Positions 34,667 through 37,788 of a DNA stretch of 37,788 nt are shown one piece after another. The stretch is from positions 1-37,788 of the forward strand of contig JAKARI010000023.1 of assembly GCA_021819245.1 (NCBI GenBank). Reading direction: 5' to 3'. The DNA comes from Pseudomonadota bacterium. GTDB taxonomy: Bacteria; Pseudomonadota; Gammaproteobacteria; Acidiferrobacterales; Acidiferrobacteraceae. The notes beneath the pieces are model-generated. The model saw only the letters and a program-made list of their open reading frames with translations, made no database searches and was not told the DNA's origin. A program made the translations under genes and the position numbers. Positions within the stretch are counted from its first letter, which is position 1. Each line of letters opens with the position of its first letter.

Positions 34667-35057
34667 GCGCGCCCATTCTAACCCAATTGCCGCCCATTGC
34701 CAGCACACCCCCAGTCCGCCGGGTCCCAGGCAGCCGGATGGTCGGGGTATGGGCCGCCCGACCACCCGCCGCGCCCGCGCCGGCACGCAATAAAAGGTAC
34801 GGGGCGCGAATCGTGGCCGTGATCGAAGACCGAGGGGGTGCGTGAGGCGGCACCGGGCCCATGGTACCGCAAACGGGTGCTTTGCGGATATGACACGACT
34901 TAAGACAGCCCGCCGATACCACCCCTACCGGGGCCGCGAGGCCTGATTGGCACGTCTCGCGATGGGATGCGGGATCCGACCGGGGTCAGCAGCAAAGACC
35001 GGACGCGCACCGCTGCCCTAGCGCGACAATCCGCGCCCAGGGCCGTCCCCCGACCCG
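34667..35057. other. Gap between the Pho box and the Cys-rich ORF
   Basis: About 390 bp, GC-rich, with no supported gene. Several short frames exist, but none has both a ribosome site and a protein-like sequence. Confidence 0.4.
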
Positions 35058-35291
35058 TCAGGATAGCGCCCGGCCCGGGATCGGCGGGGGCGGTTCCCGG
35101 CACGGCATAGGGGTATCGCAGGGCGTCAGGCGATCCCGCAAGGCGCAATAGCCATATGTGGCCCCGAGGCTGCTCGTGCCCGATGACAACGCGAGCAGCC
35201 CCGGAAACAGACCCCCTCGCTCGAGGTCCTTGCCGGTCGTCCAGTGCCGGCAGCCGACACAGCCCTCGCCTGTCAATGCAAGGCCGCCCAT
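35058..35291 (-). CDS. Small Cys-rich ORF overlapping the YeiH-family gene
   Basis: 77 codons from ATG 35291 inside the last codons of the exporter gene (overlap 19 bp). The product starts MGGLALTGEGCVGCRHWTTG and has cysteines at 11, 14, 49, 58 and 64, with a CVGC pair, YGYC and CDTPMPC, then a Pro-rich tail. The Cys/His/Trp-containing pattern is suggestive of a small metal-binding or iron-sulfur protein. I do not recognise the family. Start could also be the TTG at 35276. Same strand and overlap suggest co-expression with the exporter. Confidence 0.5.
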   Translation of the reverse strand: MGGLALTGEGCVGCRHWTTGKDLERGGLFPGLLALSSGTSSLGATYGYCALRDRLTPCDTPMPCREPPPPIPGRALS

Positions 35292-36577
35292 TGGCCCCCG
35301 AACACGACCGCCGATAAGACATACCCCACGACCAGGTTCACGGCCACGCCGGCGGAGAATACCAGCACCACGCGCCGTTCGATGGCCAGCAGTTGGCGAA
35401 TGTGGGTGTTGAGGCCGATGGCAAGAAAGCACAGCGTAAACGCCCAGGTCCGCAGGCCCACGAGCGGCACCAGCAGGCTATGGCGAAGCGCGGGGGTGAG
35501 ATGTAAGGTCAGAAGGCTCATGATGCCCGCCGCCAGCAAAAAGCCGATGACGAACTTGGGGAGGCGTTGCCACCAGGACCGGGCAACAACGTGTCCGTGG
35601 CCCCGCCCCTCTTCGCCGCGGGACTTCACGGTAAATGTCCAGAAGATCGCCCACAGGCCTATCCAGACATCGCGCCCGATGACCTTGGTCAGGGTGAAGG
35701 CCTTGATCACCACGCTTGAGTGCCCGATCATCCCCCCCAGACTGCTCGCCGCCGCCATGCCCGCGGCATCGGCCAATTCGGACGACCCGATCCAGGCCCC
35801 GCCCTGACCGGGCGTCATGCCCAAGAGAACCGCAAGCTGCGGGAGCACCACCACCCAGGCCAGGGCAAAAAGGATGACCAGGGATATGGCCTGATAGATC
35901 TCCTGGCGCTTCGCCTCGACCGCGGAACCCGCGGCCATGGCAGCGGACACCCCGCAGACCCCGGCGCCCGTGCCAAGCACCGCCGATTGGCTATGGCTCA
36001 AACCGCTCCATCGGCCCAGGCCATAGATCGCGCCGACCGTGACCATCGTCCCGATCGCTGCCTGTATCAAGGCCGCGGGGCCTGCGCTCAATAAGAGCGA
36101 AATGGGAAAGGTTGCGCCCAGCAGCACGATCCCGATCTTCAGATAGAGCTCGACGCGCAAAGACGGCTTTACCCAGTCCGGTACCACCATGACATTGCTT
36201 ATGAGAAGGCCCAGGAGCAGGGCCACCACCGGCGGCTCGAGTTCGAATTGCGCGGCCCCCGCCCAGCCGGCGATCGCGAAGGTGAGAAGCCCTAGTAGGA
36301 AAAGAACGACCAACCCTAAGAGAAAGCGCTCGAGATCCAGATTGAGAAAGATCACCGGTATCGCGAGAATCAAGGCAAAGGCCACGGGCTGCAATACCAG
36401 CGCGTCCCGGTGGTGGCCGAAGAATGTCGCGAGTGCCCCCCAGGTCTGCCAATGCAGTGCCCCGGAGTTCGACGCTACGATTTGCGCAAGCGGCGAACCC
36501 GTCTGCCAGGCCATCCAGACCCCAAACAGCGCCAGAAGCCCAACGATCGTGGCCCAGAAATCCTCGGTTTTTAGCAT
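35273..36577 (-). CDS. YeiH-family putative sulfate exporter (UPF0324-like)
   Basis: 434 residues, about 11 hydrophobic spans. Segments FELEPPVVALLLGLLISNVM, LYLKIGIVLLGATFPISLLL, GTGAGVCGVSAAMAAGSAVEA and SSLGGMIGHSSVVIKAFTLTKVIGRD fit the Cons_hypoth698/YeiH family, often annotated as sulfate exporters. It is longer than typical YeiH proteins (about 340-350), with an extra N-terminal pair of spans. Transport direction and substrate are not experimentally firm for the family. GGGGTGGG precedes the ATG. Confidence 0.85.
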   Translation of the reverse strand: MLKTEDFWATIVGLLALFGVWMAWQTGSPLAQIVASNSGALHWQTWGALATFFGHHRDALVLQPVAFALILAIPVIFLNLDLERFLLGLVVLFLLGLLTFAIAGWAGAAQFELEPPVVALLLGLLISNVMVVPDWVKPSLRVELYLKIGIVLLGATFPISLLLSAGPAALIQAAIGTMVTVGAIYGLGRWSGLSHSQSAVLGTGAGVCGVSAAMAAGSAVEAKRQEIYQAISLVILFALAWVVVLPQLAVLLGMTPGQGGAWIGSSELADAAGMAAASSLGGMIGHSSVVIKAFTLTKVIGRDVWIGLWAIFWTFTVKSRGEEGRGHGHVVARSWWQRLPKFVIGFLLAAGIMSLLTLHLTPALRHSLLVPLVGLRTWAFTLCFLAIGLNTHIRQLLAIERRVVLVFSAGVAVNLVVGYVLSAVVFGGQWAALH

Positions 36578-36828
36578 GACCCACCCCCAGTATTGTATTT
36601 GTGCCGTCTGCGTGATCGCCAGGATCCTGTGACCTTTTTATTTGAGATTGCCGCCCACGGCGACCCTTAGGGCAATGACAAATGACAAATCACGGCAAGA
36701 ATCGCCGTTTCTCTCGCCTCCTCCACACCCTCCTTTTAAAGACCCACTCCCCCAACACCACCGGGCTCGGGGGCCTTGTGCGCCGCCTCGCGGGTGCGCA
36801 CCGCACCCGACGGGGATCGCGTTCGCCT

Positions 36829-37788
36829 CTATATCGTTGGCCTTAAAGAGCCCCTCTGGGCGAGTGGCGCGGGGGATGGCGCCATCTCGAGCTGAGGACG
36901 CCCGAAATAGTATCCCTGCGCCCAATCCATGCCGTGATCGCGCGCGACCCCTGCCAGGTCCTCGTCTTCGATCCCTTCGGCTATGGTCAGGATATTCAGA
37001 TCCTTGGCGATAGCCTGAATCCCCTTCAGAATCGAACGCGCGCGCGCGCTCGTCCGGGCCGCCTTCAAGAGCGCCATCTCGATCTTCAGAAAAGACACAG
37101 GGAGCGTAGTGAGATAAAGGAATGACGAATAGCCGCTGCCAAAATCGTCGATGGCGAGCCGTACGCCGATGTCGAGCAAAGGCTGCAGGGCCTGTAAGGC
37201 CGCCTCCGGGTCATGTAACAACTCGCGTTCAGTGATCTCGACTACCAGGGGATTGCGGCTGCCCGTAAGCTCGCCCAAGACATCGCATCCGCTAAACGCC
37301 GACGCCACCCGACGGAGCAACTCCTGCTCCTGAAGAAGCGCCGCAGAAACATTGATAAACCGCAGGCGCCGGTCGCCACGCGGGCTTTGCACCCGGCACC
37401 GATCGAGCGCCTGATCGATAAGGACCTCGTCGATGCGGCTCGCCAGCCGCAGATCCGTCGCGGCGCCCATGAACTGATCGGCACCGAGTACCTGGCCATG
37501 CGGCAAGATCACGCGCGCAAGCCCCTCCTCGGCCACCATCTGGCCGGTCTGGAGATTCACGATCGGCTGATAGGCGGCACAGATCCGCCGCTCGCTCAGC
37601 GCGGACTCGACCTCGGCCCCGAGCCGGCATAGCCCAATCGTGTTGGGCTGGGCCGCGACCACAGTATCGCGCCCCTGGCCCTTGGCATCATGGAGCGCCG
37701 ATGTCGTCTGGCTGATGGCGTCGCGCAGCCCTTGGCTGGTCTCCGGAAACGCGGCCACGCCCGCGCTCAAGGTCACGCGGATCGGCTC
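36829..37788 (-). CDS. GGDEF-EAL protein, C-terminal part (cyclic di-GMP phosphodiesterase-like)
   Basis: The window edge cuts the gene; 319 codons are visible. The first residues (VTLSAGVAAFPETSQGLRDA) look like the end of a GGDEF domain, followed by a full EAL domain. The signature is AEEGLARV, so EAL itself is EGL. Other catalytic segments are kept: FINVSAALL (Asn), VVEITERELL (Glu), AIDDFGSGYSS (Asp-Asp), LKIEMALL (Lys, with Glu in place of the usual Asp), AEGIEDEDL and QGYYFGRP. It may retain phosphodiesterase activity. Confidence 0.88.
   Translation of the reverse strand, partial: EPIRVTLSAGVAAFPETSQGLRDAISQTTSALHDAKGQGRDTVVAAQPNTIGLCRLGAEVESALSERRICAAYQPIVNLQTGQMVAEEGLARVILPHGQVLGADQFMGAATDLRLASRIDEVLIDQALDRCRVQSPRGDRRLRFINVSAALLQEQELLRRVASAFSGCDVLGELTGSRNPLVVEITERELLHDPEAALQALQPLLDIGVRLAIDDFGSGYSSFLYLTTLPVSFLKIEMALLKAARTSARARSILKGIQAIAKDLNILTIAEGIEDEDLAGVARDHGMDWAQGYYFGRPQLEMAPSPAPLAQRGSLRPTI

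Noticed and set aside
1-37788. CRISPR array, toxin-antitoxin or defence island
   Set aside because: Looked for regularly spaced repeats, Cas-like, restriction or toxin-antitoxin motifs on both strands and saw none.

Overview
The window looks like a stretch of GC-rich (roughly 60-65%, judged by eye) gammaproteobacterial chromosome. The best support is the minus-strand gene order yceD-rpmF-plsX-fabH-fabD-fabG-acpP-fabF-pabB-pabC-mltG-tmk-holB-pilZ-tatD (about 25.0 kb down to 12.9 kb), which is a typical gammaproteobacterial fatty acid/cell envelope/replication cluster. The accessory genes (YeiH-type sulfate exporter family protein, a DoxX/DoxD-like membrane protein, several thioredoxin-fold proteins, two-gene pyruvate carboxylase) would fit an autotrophic or acidophilic sulfur oxidiser, but that is inference and no diagnostic sulfur-oxidation enzyme is present.

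Left edge (1-1640): remains of an integrated element at a tRNA-Leu(UAA) gene. A tyrosine-recombinase gene starts about 110 bp past the tRNA 3' end but is cut after about 42 codons by an IS256-family element. That element has itself lost its 5' end to an IS66-family element, whose right end (last transposase codons plus a GACGCTTAC terminus) fills bases 1-127. The integrated element therefore lies to the left, and the core chromosome to the right.

1640-12900: dGTPase, a DUF202 membrane protein, a DUF3311 + sodium:solute symporter pair, a DsbG-like periplasmic protein with no cysteine, an MFS transporter, a three-gene redox-like unit (glutaredoxin-like, unknown 150-residue protein, DUF2892), an outer-membrane beta-barrel protein, a 59-residue lipoprotein and an internally duplicated DoxX-like membrane protein. 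Gaps between these genes are long and carry short AT-rich islands and palindromes.

12900-25050: the large fatty-acid/folate/murein/replication operon on the minus strand. A near-consensus sigma70 promoter sits so close to the yceD start that the first transcript is predicted to be leaderless. Genes are mostly overlapping or nearly so.

25400-30600: plus-strand pyruvate carboxylase subunits A and B (anaplerosis) followed by maf, then a convergent MalY/PatB-type PLP enzyme.

30600-37788: a minus-strand phosphate uptake operon pstS-pstC-pstA with a Pho box and an intercistronic hairpin terminator after pstS. No pstB or phoU follows within the window; instead there is about 1 kb with only small unrecognised ORFs. 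Further right are a YeiH-family exporter with a small Cys-rich ORF overlapping its 3' end, and the C-terminal part of a GGDEF-EAL protein cut by the window edge.

I did not find a clearly new multi-gene system. The most unusual items are the nested IS-in-IS-in-integrase junction, the cysteine-free DsbG-like protein, the redox-like trio, the pst operon without pstB, and the small Cys-rich ORF.
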